From contig JAOTOL010001438.1 in the NCBI GenBank assembly GCA_034440575.1, positions 864,501 through 928,500 of the forward strand: a stretch of 64,000 nucleotides of DNA. Direction: 5' to 3'. The stretch is from Imbricaverruca yamaguchii (taxonomy: Eukaryota; Arthropoda; Thecostraca; Neoverrucidae). The notes beneath the pieces were generated by a model that worked only from the letters and a program-made list of their open reading frames with translations, ran no database searches and was not told the origin of the DNA. This document shows positions 1 to 11,500 of the stretch, piece by piece; the first letter of the stretch is position 1; every line of letters starts with the position of its first letter. Position numbers and translations under genes: made by a program.

Positions 1-1110
1 GCCTGACACCGTCATCACCGGCCGACAGACACTGACACTGACACCGACACGGCGCAGTAGGCCGGCGCCTGTGTCCCGCCACTGCCGCCGCCATCATCCC
101 GCCTGAACTGACACGGCGCAGTAGGCCGGCGCCTGTGTCCCGCCACTGCCGCCGCCTGACACCGTCATCACCGGCTGACAGACACTGACACTGACACTGA
201 CACCGACACGGCGCAGTAGGCCGGCGCCTGTGTCCCGCCACTGCCGCTGCCTGACACCGTCATCACCGGCCGAAGACACGAACTGAACCGAAGGGAGAGG
301 GGCTGACCGTATCACCGGTGAAGACACTGATACTGATACCGACACCGACAGAGCGCAGTAGGCCGGCGCCTGTGTCCCGCCACGCCCTTGACACCGCCAT
401 CACCGGCTCACAACGGCTGACACCGACACGGCGAGGGGCGGGGCTCTGACTCTGACACTGACACCGACACGGCGCAGTAGGCCGGCGCCTGACACCGTCA
501 TCGCCGGCTGCCGACCTGACTCTGCCGACACGGCGAGTGCGAGCTGTCCCCTCCGACACCGTCATCACCGGCTGACAGACACTGACACTGACACTGACAC
601 GGCGCAGTAAGCCGACGCTTGTGTCCCGCCACTGCCGCCGCCTGACACCGTCATCACTGGCTGACAGACACTGACTCTGACACTGACACGGCGCAGTAGG
701 CCGGCGCCTGTGTCCCGCCACTGCCGCCGCCTGACACCGTCATCACCGGCTGACAGACACTGACACTGACACTGAACCGACGCAGTAGGTTCGCCCTGCC
801 GCACACCGGCTGACAGACACTCACTGACTCCTGCCACTCCCCCACACCTCATCACGAACTGACACCGACACGGCGCAGTAGGCCGGCGCCTGTGTCCCGC
901 CTGCCGTTCACCGGCCGACAGACACTGACACTGACACCGACACGGCGCAGTAGGCCGGCGCCTGACACCGTCATCACCGGCTGACAGACACTGATACTGA
1001 TACCGACACCGACAGAGCGCAGTAGGCCGGCGCCTGTGTCCCGCCACTGCCGCCGCCTGACACCGCCATCACCGGCTGACAGAAACTGACTCTGACACCG
1101 ACACGCCCCG
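1..1110. repeat. Tandem array, unit roughly 85 bp with (CTGACA)-type core
   Basis: The stretch is built from imperfect copies of a GC-rich unit. Each unit combines a GACACTGACACTGACACCGA-like microsatellite part with a block containing GGCGCAGTAGGCCGGCGCC and a block ending CACCGTCATCACCGGC. Open frames through it (VSVSVS type) are repeat artefacts. It lies downstream of the last SMG8 exon seen. On the minus strand each unit has an acceptor-like GACGGTGTCAG followed by GCGGCGGCAGTGG, the same layout as the splice-anchored arrays elsewhere in the window. It may therefore belong to the acceptor of an exon just left of base 1; that is inference. Confidence 0.85.
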
Positions 1111-1959
1111 TCGTCACCGGCTGGCACAGTGCACACTACACGACCTGTAGTGTGCAACTGTGCAACTGTGCAACCCTCCCCTGCGGTGAGGTCAGTTGAG
1201 CTGGTGTCCAGACGATGACATATTTACTGTCGATTTTCGCGCATTTTCCCCCTTTCTCTCATTATAAGCTATGGTACAGCACAACCTTTATCCGGGGAAG
1301 GCTAGCCAAGTTCCAGCTGGGTGAGGCGTAGAGCAGTAAGCGTATCTACACTTAGTTGCCATATTCAACCAGTGAGGGAGCTGCTCTTCAAAAGGAAGCT
1401 TACTGGCTTTCTATCCATCCAAAATGGTATGTCAATCCAAAGAGGTCACGCACGGTCACCGGAAGTCACGAAAAGTCGCATAGCAAAGGTTGACACGGGG
1501 CCACATGAGAAAATTGGTAAGATCGCTTCTTTGACATTGCGATTAACAGCAACCATTAGCGCAATATCACGAGGGATAGGTTGCACACAACGATACATAC
1601 TATCACTAATATTGCACCAAACGAGAAATCGTATCGAAAAAGCGGCAGTGCGGCATAAAATACCCCCAACGAGCCATGCTGCTTCCAGCAAGCTAACAAT
1701 GTCATGATGAGTCAATAAAGCAACAACCGCTGATCCGAATTTGAGGAAGACAATACAATTCAGGCATGCCATCCCATCTTAAGAACTATTTGTTTTTTCC
1801 TTAAGCGTTTGATGGTTAGCACAAAACAACAGGAACATACATGATCCAATTACCTTTTGATTCATCTTATAGAATAAACGAGAAGATGGTATCTTTTAAC
1901 CTGAAACTATCCGGCTATCCGGACGGTCTAGCCAGACCTCAGAAGCACCAGCGGCAACG
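1111..1959. other. Unique sequence, no gene seen
   Basis: Both strands were read for SMG8 C-terminal motifs and for other families. Open frames of 108 and 128 codons overlap here on opposite strands, but neither resembles a known family or has splice support. It is probably SMG8 intron. Confidence 0.5.
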
Positions 1960-2412
1960 GATAGTAGGGCAGTAGGTAGTACGGCGGTGGGTAGCACGGC
2001 AGTGGGTAGTACGGCGGTGGGTAGCATGGCGATGGGTAGTACGGCGGCGGGTAGCACGGCGGTGGGTAGTACGGCGGTGGGTAGTCCGGGGTGTGTAGTA
2101 CGGCAATAGGTAGCACGGCAGTGGATAGTATGGCGGTGGGTAGTACCGGTGTGGGTAGTACCGCAGTGCGAAATACGGCGGTGGGTAGCACGGCGGTGTG
2201 AGGTACGGCGATGGGTGGTATGGATGTGGGTAGCACGGCGATGTGAGGTACGGCGATCGGTGGTATGGATGTGGGTAGCACGGCGGTGTGAGGTACGGCG
2301 ATGGGTGGTATGGATGTGGGTAGCACGGCGATGTGAGGTACGGCGATCGGTGGTATGGATGTGGGTAGCACGGCGGTGGGCAGTACGACGGTCGGCAGTA
2401 AGGCGGTAGGTA
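1960..2412. repeat. 15-bp minisatellite with 45-bp higher-order units
   Basis: The plus-strand unit is GTAGTACGGCGGTGG with many point variants. From about 2,160 a 45-bp higher-order unit (3 x 15), marked by GGTATGGATGTGG, repeats four times. Because 15 and 45 are multiples of three, all frames stay open and give LPTAV/YYPPP/HRRAT-like reading frames. It starts just past the inferred 5' splice site of SMG8 exon 12, so I read it as intronic. A coding low-complexity insert cannot be excluded, because the exon 12 frame stays open through it. Confidence 0.85.
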
Positions 2413-2425
2413 GCACAGCACGCAC

Positions 2426-2559
2426 TGAGACCGAGTCCAAATGTTGGCGAGATGGTGGCCTCCTCGTGATCAGCTGATTCAGTATCTGCGGCCGAGTCTG
2501 CAGCGGCTGAGCCTGTCTGAGTGTGCCGTTTGCCACCGGCTGATACCACCGCTACCGCC
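2426..2559 (-). CDS. SMG8: SMG8 exon 12 (variable acidic region; 3' border uncertain)
   Basis: The acceptor is AACGTCCTCAG at 2,560, and its phase fits exon 11 (AG + G). The product starts AVAVVSAGGKRHTQTG and continues through an Asp/Glu/Ala-rich stretch to FGLGLS. This resembles the low-complexity SLALSLGQ region after the NYDFY block in SMG8. The donor TCA/GTGCGTG at 2,425 is inferred from the start of the 15-bp array and is the weakest border of the gene. The next SMG8 block (YLPGML... onward) was not found to the left. Confidence 0.6.
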
Positions 2560-5500
2560 CTGAGGACGTTACTGACGTCAGCACACATCCAGACACCACC
2601 ACTGCCCTGGGGACGGCACAGTACTGACGTCACCACACATACAGACACCACCACTGCCCTGGGGACGGCACAGTACTGACGTCACCACACATACAGACAC
2701 CACCACTACCCTGGGGACGGCACAGTACTGACGTCACCACACATACAGACACCACCACTGCCCTGGGGACGGCACAGGACGCCGCACAGCCTACTGAGCG
2801 TCATGCACAACACTTGACATTTTGCCACGGTCGCATCAAACCACTGGACTAATGAGGATTAAGTCATAGTAGAGATACCTGGAACAAAAGTAATATGTTC
2901 TGCTCTGATTGATTGATTGATTATTTGGGTTTAAGGGCGCATCAACTGCTACTGGTTATGTAGCGCCCAAATATGTTCTGGTCTACGCTGCATAAAAAAA
3001 TTAACGGCAAGATTGCACATGTTCAGCCTAGCACTCGATTCCTCCCCATATTTACGAGTATGTCGTGATCGGTGGAGCACGTTTCAGGGAAGAGACGAGC
3101 ACCGGCAGCTCACCTCGCGGCGGTGCTTCCCGGACGGAAGACGGGAAACTGGTGGTGGGGCAGGCGGGCACAGCAGCCCTCAGCCAGGCTCACGTAGAAG
3201 TCGTAGTTGGCGCGACGTACCTGTGGAACATCATGCCAATGCCAAGGAAAGTCATCACTGCAACGTCGTGCACCTACAGGATACGGCACATCAGTGCCGA
3301 CCGGCAGGATACAGAACCATCAACTGGCAGGATACAGAACCATCAACTGGCAGGATACAGGACCATCAACTGGCAGGATACAGGACAATCAACCGGCAGG
3401 ATACAGGATAATCAACGGCAGGAAGGACAATCAACTGGCAGGGTACAGGACAATCAACCGGCAGGATACAGGACAATCAACTGGCAGGATACAGGACAAT
3501 CAACCGGCAGGATACAGGACAATCAACTGGCAGGGTAACGACCATCAACTGGCAGGATACAGAACCATCAACTGGCAGGGTACACGACCATCAACTGGCA
3601 GGATACAGAACAATCATCTGGCAGGATACGGGACAATCAACTGGCAGGATACAGAACCATCAACTGGCAGGATACGGGACAATCAACCGGCAGGATACAG
3701 AACCATCAACTGGCAGGATACAGAACCATCAACTGGCAGGATACAGGACCATCAACTGGCAGGATACAGGACAATCAACTGGCAGGATACGGGACCATCA
3801 ACTGGCAGGATACAGGACCATCAACTGGCAGGATACACGACCATCAACTGGGAGGATACAGAACCATCAACTGGCAGGATACGGGACAATCAACCGGCAG
3901 GATACAGAACCATCAACTGGCAGGATACAGAACCATCAACTGGCAGGGTACGGACAATCAACGGGCAGGATACAGAACATCAACTGGCAGGATACGGGAC
4001 AATCAACCGGCAGGATACAGAACCATCAACTGGCAGGATACAGAACCATCAACTGGCAGGGTACAGGACAATCAACGGGCAGGATACAGGACAATAACTG
4101 GCAGGGTACACGACCATCAACTGGCAGGATACAGAACATCAACTGGCAGGGTACACGACCATCACTGGCAGGATACAGAACAATCATCTGGCAGGATACA
4201 GAACCATCAACTGGCAGGATACGGGACAATCAACCGGCAGGATACAGAACCATCAACTGGCAGGATACAGGACCATCAACTGGCAGGGTACAGGACATCA
4301 ACTGGCAGGATACAGAACCATCAACTGGCAGGGTACAGACCATACTGGCAGGATACGACGGCGGATACGGGACATCACTGGCAGGATGCGAACCATCAAC
4401 TGGCAGGGTACAGGACAATCAACGGCAGGATACAGGACAATCAACTGGCAGGGTACAGGACCATCAACTGGCAGGATACAGGACCATCAACTGGCAGGAT
4501 ACAGAACCATCAACTGGCAGGATACAGAACCATCAACTGGCAGGATACAGAACCATCAACCGGCAGGATACGGGACAATCAACTGGCAGGATACAGGACC
4601 ATCAACTGGCAGGGTCCACAACCATCAACTGGCGGCATACAGGACCATCAACTGGCGGCATACAGGACCATCAACTGGCAGGGTACACGACCATCAACTG
4701 GCAGGATATGCGACAACATGGAGATTGGCCATCGCATCTTCTGCAGACTATATGAATGTTTGCCGCCTGCCGAGCACGGTGCGTGACTCTTGATGGCGCG
4801 TGCCTGGTGTATTGCATCGTCACTGGATCGGGCGTGCCTGGTGTATTGCATCGTCACTGGATCGGGCGTGCCTGGTGTATTGTATCGCCACTGGGGCGGG
4901 CGTGCCTGGTGTATTGCATCGTCACTGGAGCGGGCGTGCCTGTGTATTGCATCGTCACGGGGCGGGCGTGCCTGGTGTATTGCATCGTCACTGGGGCGGG
5001 CGTGCCTGGTGTATTGCATCGTCACTGGATCGGGCGTGCCTGGTGTATTGCATCGTCACTGGATCGGGCGTGCCTGGTGTATTGTATCGCCACTGGGGCG
5101 GTCAGTCGCAATCCAGGTCGTTGGAGCCGTCCATAGCATAGTGTGATTAGCTAGGCAAAGCCACAGTCACAACGGTGCATGTGGATCCCCCAGGAAGCCT
5201 GGCTACACACCTGGGACACGTCAACAGCTCAACAAAATAGGCTACACACAAGCATCTGCCACCAGTTTAGCTCAACAACGGATGAACTAACGAATGCCTG
5301 GTGATGAAATTTAGATCATACTAGCCAAGTTCAATCAATACTAGTTGACTTGGGCCAAGTTTCCGAGGCCCCGGCCGGCCACCGAACTGCAGTCACGCCG
5401 CACGCACAGTACCGAATACTCGCCCCACCGCCTCACGCACTGTACCGAATACTCGCCCCACCGCCGCACGCACTGTACCGAATACTCGCCCCACCGCCGC

Positions 5501-8500
5501 ACGCACTGTACCGAATACTCGCCCCACCGCCGCGCGCACCGTACCGAATACTCGCCCCACCGCCGCACGCACTGTACCGAATACTCGCCCCACCGCCGCA
5601 CGCACTGTACCGAATACTCGCCCCACCGCCGTACACACTGTACCGAATACTCGCCCCACCGCCGCACTGTACCGAATACAGCCACCCACCGCCGCACACA
5701 CTGTACCGAATACTCACCCCACCGCCGCACACACTGTACCGAATACTCGCCCCACCGCCGCACGCACTGTACCGAATACTCGCCCCACCGCCTCACGCAC
5801 TGTACCGAATACTCGCCCCACCGCCGCACGCACTGTACCGAATACGCTCACCCATCTCCGCACACACTGTACCGAATACGCGCCCCACCGCCGCACACAC
5901 TGTACCGAATACGCTCACCCGCCGCGGCACACACTGTACCGAATACGCTCACCCACCCGCACACTGTACCGAATACGCTGCCCACCGCGGCACACACTGT
6001 ACCGAATACGCTCACCCACCGGACCCCGGCCCACACTGTACCGAATACGCTCACCCATCTCCGCACACACTGTACCGAATACGCGCCCACCGCGGCCCAC
6101 TCTGTACCGAATACGCTCACCCACTCCGCACACACTGTACCGAATACGCTGCCCACCGCGGCCCACACTGTACCGAATACGCTCACCCACCTCCGCACAC
6201 ACTGTACCGAATACGCTCACCCACCGCGGCCCACACTGTACCGAATACGCTCACCCACCGCCGCACACACTGTACCGAATACGCTCCACCGCGCCCCTCA
6301 CCGAACGCTCACCGCACACACTGTACCGAATACGCTCACCCACTGCGGCACACACTGTACCGAATACGCGCCCCCGCCACGCCGATACCCCCCCCCCCCC
6401 GCCCCCCCACCGCGGCCCACTCTGTACCGAATACGCTCACCCATCTCCGCACACACTGTACCGAATACGCTGCCCACCGCGGCCCACCTGGAATGGATCG
6501 TCGCGCTGTCGCTGTTTACGGCCACAGTTGCACGTGGCCAGGTACCGCACCCCCGAGCAGTGCTCCATCTCCGGCCTCCTGGGCGGCAGCACGAGACACG
6601 TGGGTTACACTCAGGACAGGTACCGCACCCCGAGCAGTGCTCCATCTCCGGCCTCCTGGGCGGCAGCACGGACACGGGTTCACAGGACAGGTACCACCCC
6701 GAGCAGTGCTCCATCTCCGGCCTCCTGGGCGGCAGCACGACACGTGGGTTACACTCGGACAGGTACCGAACCCCCGAGCAGGCTCCATCTCCGGCCTCCT
6801 GGGCAGCAGCACGAGACACGTGGGTTACACTCAGGACAGGTACCGCACCCCCGAGCAGTGCTCCATCTCCGGCCTCCTGGGCGGCAGCACGAGACACGTG
6901 GGTTACACTCAGGACAGGTACCGCACCCCCGAGCAGTGCTCCATCTCCGGCCTCCTGGGCGGCAGCACGAGACACGTGGGTTACACTCAGGACAGGTACC
7001 GCACCCCGAGCAGTGCTCCATCTCCGGCCTCCTGGGCGGCAGCACAGACACGTGGGTTCACTCGGACAGGTACCGCACCCCCCAGCATGCTCCATTCCGG
7101 CCTCCTGGGCAGCAGCACGAGACACGTGGGTTCACTCGGACAGGTACCGCACCCCCGAGCAGTGCTCCATTCCGGCCTCCTGGGCGGCAGCACGAGACAC
7201 GTGGGTTACACTCAGGACAGGTACCGCACCCCAGAGCAGTGCTCCATCTCCGGCCTCCTGGGCAGCAGCAGAGACATGGGTTACACTCGGACAGGTACCG
7301 CACCCCGAGCAGTGCCATCTCCGGCCTCCTGGGCAGCAGCACGAGACACGGGTTACACTCAGACAGGTACCGCACCCCCGAGCAGTGCTCCATCTCCGGC
7401 CTCCTGGGCGGCAGCACGAGACACGTGGGTTACACTCAGGACAGGTACCGCACCCCCAGAGTGCTCCATCTCCGGCCTCCTGGGCGGCAGCACGAGACAC
7501 GTGGGTTACTCAGGACAGGTACCGCACCCCGAGCAGTGCTCCATTCCGGCCTCCTGGGCGGCAGCACGAGACACGTGGGTTACACTCAGGACAGGTACGC
7601 ACCCCCGAGCAGTGCTCCATCTCCGGCCTCCTGGGCGGCAGCACGAGACACGTGGGTTACACTCAGGACAGGTACCGCACCCCCCAGCAGTGCTCCATCT
7701 CCGGCCTCCTGGGCGCAGCACGAGACACGTGGGTTACACTGACAGGTACCGCACCCCGAGCATGCCCATCTCGCCTCCTGGGCGGCAGCACGAGACACTG
7801 GGTTCACTGCGGTACCCCCCAGCAGTGCTCCATCTCCGGCCTCCTGGGCGGCAGCACGAGACACGTGGGTTCACTCGGACGGTACCGCCCCCGAGCAGTG
7901 CTCCATCTCCGGCCTCCTGGGGGCAGCACGAGACACGTGGGTTACACTCGGACAGGTACCGCACCCCGAGCAGTGCTCCATCTCCGGCCTCCTGGGCAGC
8001 AGACGAGACACGTGGGTTACACTCAGACAGGTACGCCCCCGAGCAGTGCTCCATCTCCGGCCTCCTGGGCGGCGCACGAGACACGTGGGTTACACTCAGG
8101 ACAGGTACCGCACCCCGAGCAGTGCTCCATCTCCGGCCTCCTGGGGGCAGCACGAGCACGTGGGTTACACTCGGACAGGTACCGCACCCCGGCAGTGCTC
8201 CATCTCCGGCCTCCTGGGCGGCAGCACGAGACACGTGGGTTACACTCAGGACAGGTACCGCACCCCCGAGCAGTGCTCCATCTCCGGCCTCCTGGGCGGC
8301 AGCACGAGACACGTGGGTTACACTCAGGACAGGTACCGCACCCCGAGCAGTGCTCCATCTCCGGCCTCCTGGGCGCAGCACGAGACACGTGGGTTACACT
8401 CAGGACAGGTACCGCACCCCCGAGCAGTGCTCCATCTCCGGCCTCCTGGGCGGCAGCACGAGACACGTGGGTTACACTCAGGACAGGTACCGCACCCCCG

Positions 8501-11500
8501 AGCAGTGCTCCATCTCCGGCCTCCTGGGCAGCAGCACGAGACACGTGGGTTACACTCAGGACAGGTACCGCACCCCCGAGCAGTGCTCCATCTCCGGCCT
8601 CCTGGGCGGCAGCACGAGACACGTGGGTTACACTCAGGACAGGTACCGCACCCCCGAGCAGTGCTCCATCTCCGGCCTCCTGGGCGGCAGCACGAGACAC
8701 GTGGGTTACACTCAGGACAGGTACCGCACCCCCGAGCAGTGCTCCATCTCCGGCCTCCTGGGCGGCAGCACGAGACACGTGGGTTACACTCAGGACAGGT
8801 ACCGCACCCCCGAGCAGTGCTCCATCTCCGGCCTCCTGGGCAGCAGCACGAGACACGTGGGTTACACTCAGGACAGGTACCGCACCCCCGAGCAGTGCTC
8901 CATCTCCGGCCTCCTGGGCGGCAGCACGAGACACGTGGGTTACACTCAGGACAGGTACCGCACCCCCGAGCAGTGCTCCATCTCCGGCCTCCTGGGCGGC
9001 AGCACGAGACACGTGGGTTACACTCAGGACAGGTACCGCACCCCCCGAGCAGTGCTCCATCTCCGGCCTCCTGGGCGGCAGCACGAGACACGTGGGTTAC
9101 ACTCAGGACAGGTACCGCACCCCCGAGCAGTGCTCCATCTCCGACATCCTCGGCAGCAGTACTTGGATAGACAAGTAGGTCATAACGATATTGGCTGCAT
9201 TTTTTAGCTTCGTCGTTGGCACACATTTGAAACTCATCAATGAGGTACAGAATCGGCAGCGAACGTTACCAACTCCTAAATAACATCTTAACAATAACAC
9301 AAAAGCGTGGACAAAACTGAAGAGAGCAAAAAGCTCTCGCGTCATAATACTATTTGTTCACGTGATTTCCGTCGTCAAGAGAAATGAAATTAAGCGTTTC
9401 CTGAAATAAGCTAGACCACTGACGACTACCCAACAGGATTTGCCGTACGCCGCCTGTATTCACTGGAGTTCAACGGATCCCGTTCTTTGGTGAGCTAACA
9501 CACTGGTCTGGTTGTTGCCGGCAGACGCTAGTGAGCGGCGCGTGCGCCCCACCTGTGTTCGTCCTCAGCGGCGTCGTCCGGCTCGCCGGGCAGCCGGTGC
9601 ACGGGGTTGATGCACGGGTTGGCCGTGTGGCTGAGCGCCTCGCAGATCTGACGGCCGTCGCGCCACAGCTCGCTGCACTCGGTCTCCAGCTGGGCCAGGT
9701 ACTCGCCGCAGCAGGGGCCGCGGGCGTGCGCGCGGAACACGGCCGCCGCGTGCACCATCTGGTCGGGTCAGACGGACAGACATGTCACGGGCATGCCACG
9801 CCCACCTCAACATCAAACAGAGCAGCAGCGTGTACCATCTGGTCGGGTCAGACGGACATACATGTCACAGGCATACCACGCCCACCTCAACGTCAAACAT
9901 GGCCAGAGTCGCAGGCATACCACACCCACCTCAACATCAAACAGAGCAGCAGCGTGTGGCATCTGGTCGAGCCAGATATGTCGCACGCCCACCACACCAA
10001 TCTCAGAATGAAACGGAATGTAACGCCGACCGATAGTTTTTTTTGGTTGGATGTATTACACATGACATTGTGGTTGACGGATGTCATGGATGTCACACAT
10101 CTGTCAGTGACGTGACAGATGTGGTTATATTTAGACGTGACAAAATCGACGGCTTTATGTGCGCCGTAGAATGCGTATATACACATATCCAAAACCAACG
10201 ATGGTATCAACCTAGTCTCATTAAGTGTTGAATGTCAAAACTTGAACATAAACATGGCAGAAAATGTCTGAATATTGACTAGATACGAGAGAACAAATAT
10301 AACTCCACCTGACTGGAACTACAACTGTGTACCATATTACAAATTGAACACCATGTGTGCCATAAATAAGGATTAATCACCTTTGGGTCACTCCGGCTTC
10401 ACAAGAAGTCCAACTGTCTTCGTACATGTGTGGCTGGTGTTAACTTGCCACGTGACACAACTACGCAAAAACATTCAAGAAAACAGTCCAGAAAACAAGA
10501 AAACATCCAAGAAGGCAACGCCGAACAAAACATCATTGATTTCGTCTCCATGTAATCTTGGGAAGTATATAGTGGATCATATTCCGTTTTGGAAATGCAC
10601 ATTTCACTCCTATCAGACTTTGGGCTATTTTACGACGCATTAAACCGCTAGGTCGTACAGCGTCGCCAACCTCTCACGCTGATTGGTCGCGAGTGGACTT
10701 GGTAAATGTCGTCCGCTGTGAGATTCGGACCCTCAATCTTCCGATTAAATATCCGAAGCTCCACCAACTGAGCTACCGCGTCCTACTCTTTTCACAAACA
10801 AATTATTTCGATTGCGTGATAATGCCGACGATGACTAAGCCTAGCACACCTCATGTTGAAAGTGTGGTACCCAGATAATGAATACCTCTGATAAATAAGC
10901 CCAGACTGACCTTCGAGGTGTGGTATTGCAGGGAGTAGCGGGCCGGCAGACCCTCCTGGTAGGCCGCCACGGCCATCGGCAGCACCTTGGAGCATCGGGT
11001 CTCTGAGAATCGCGTGTCGGAGTCCAGCGCCGAGCTGAGGCCGGCCAGCGGCTGAAGGTCACGTCCACAGGTCAGCGGCAACGTTAACAGGTCAGGGGCA
11101 CGTTAACAGGTCAGGGTCACGTCCACAGGTCAGGGGCGACGTTAACAGGTCAGGGGCAACGTCTTGACAGATCAGGACTCAGGGTAATGTCCCGACAGGT
11201 GAGGGGCCACATAACCACAGGTGAGGACTCAGGGTGATGTCCCGACAGGTCAGGAGCCACATCGCTACGTGTCAGAGACGGACAGCCATGTTTCCACAGA
11301 TTAGGGGCCACATCTCGACAGGTCAGGGACCATGTCTCGATAGGTCAGGACCACATCGCCACATGTCAGAGACGGACAGCCATGTTTCCACAGATTAGGG
11401 GCCACATCTCGACAGGTCAGGGACCATGTCTCGATAGGTCAGGACCACATCGCCACATGTCAGAGAAGGACACCCATGTCTCCACAGGTCTGGCACCACG

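Noticed and set aside
1928..2654. Coding Pro/Tyr-rich protein from the 15-bp array
   Set aside because: All three frames are open because of the 15-bp period, and no frame is preferred. A coding extension of exon 12 remains possible but unsupported.
3207..4097. 296-codon frame with NWQDTGPSTGRIQ-like repeats
   Set aside because: Translation of the 23-bp minisatellite (three units make 69 bp). No start or splice context, no known family.
3299..4715. CRISPR-like regular repeats
   Set aside because: Units are contiguous with no unique spacers, and the locus lies within an animal gene intron.
9103..9162. Copy at the far end of the 78-bp array as the real exon 10
   Set aside because: It reads MEHCSGVRYLS and then a stop. 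Only the copy at 6,488-6,578 continues into ATCNCGRKQ and a donor of correct phase.
5345..9207. Plus-strand open frames of about 1,280 codons
   Set aside because: They run through the 33-bp and 78-bp arrays, whose units are multiples of three or compensate. The opposite strand holds the real SMG8 exon 10.
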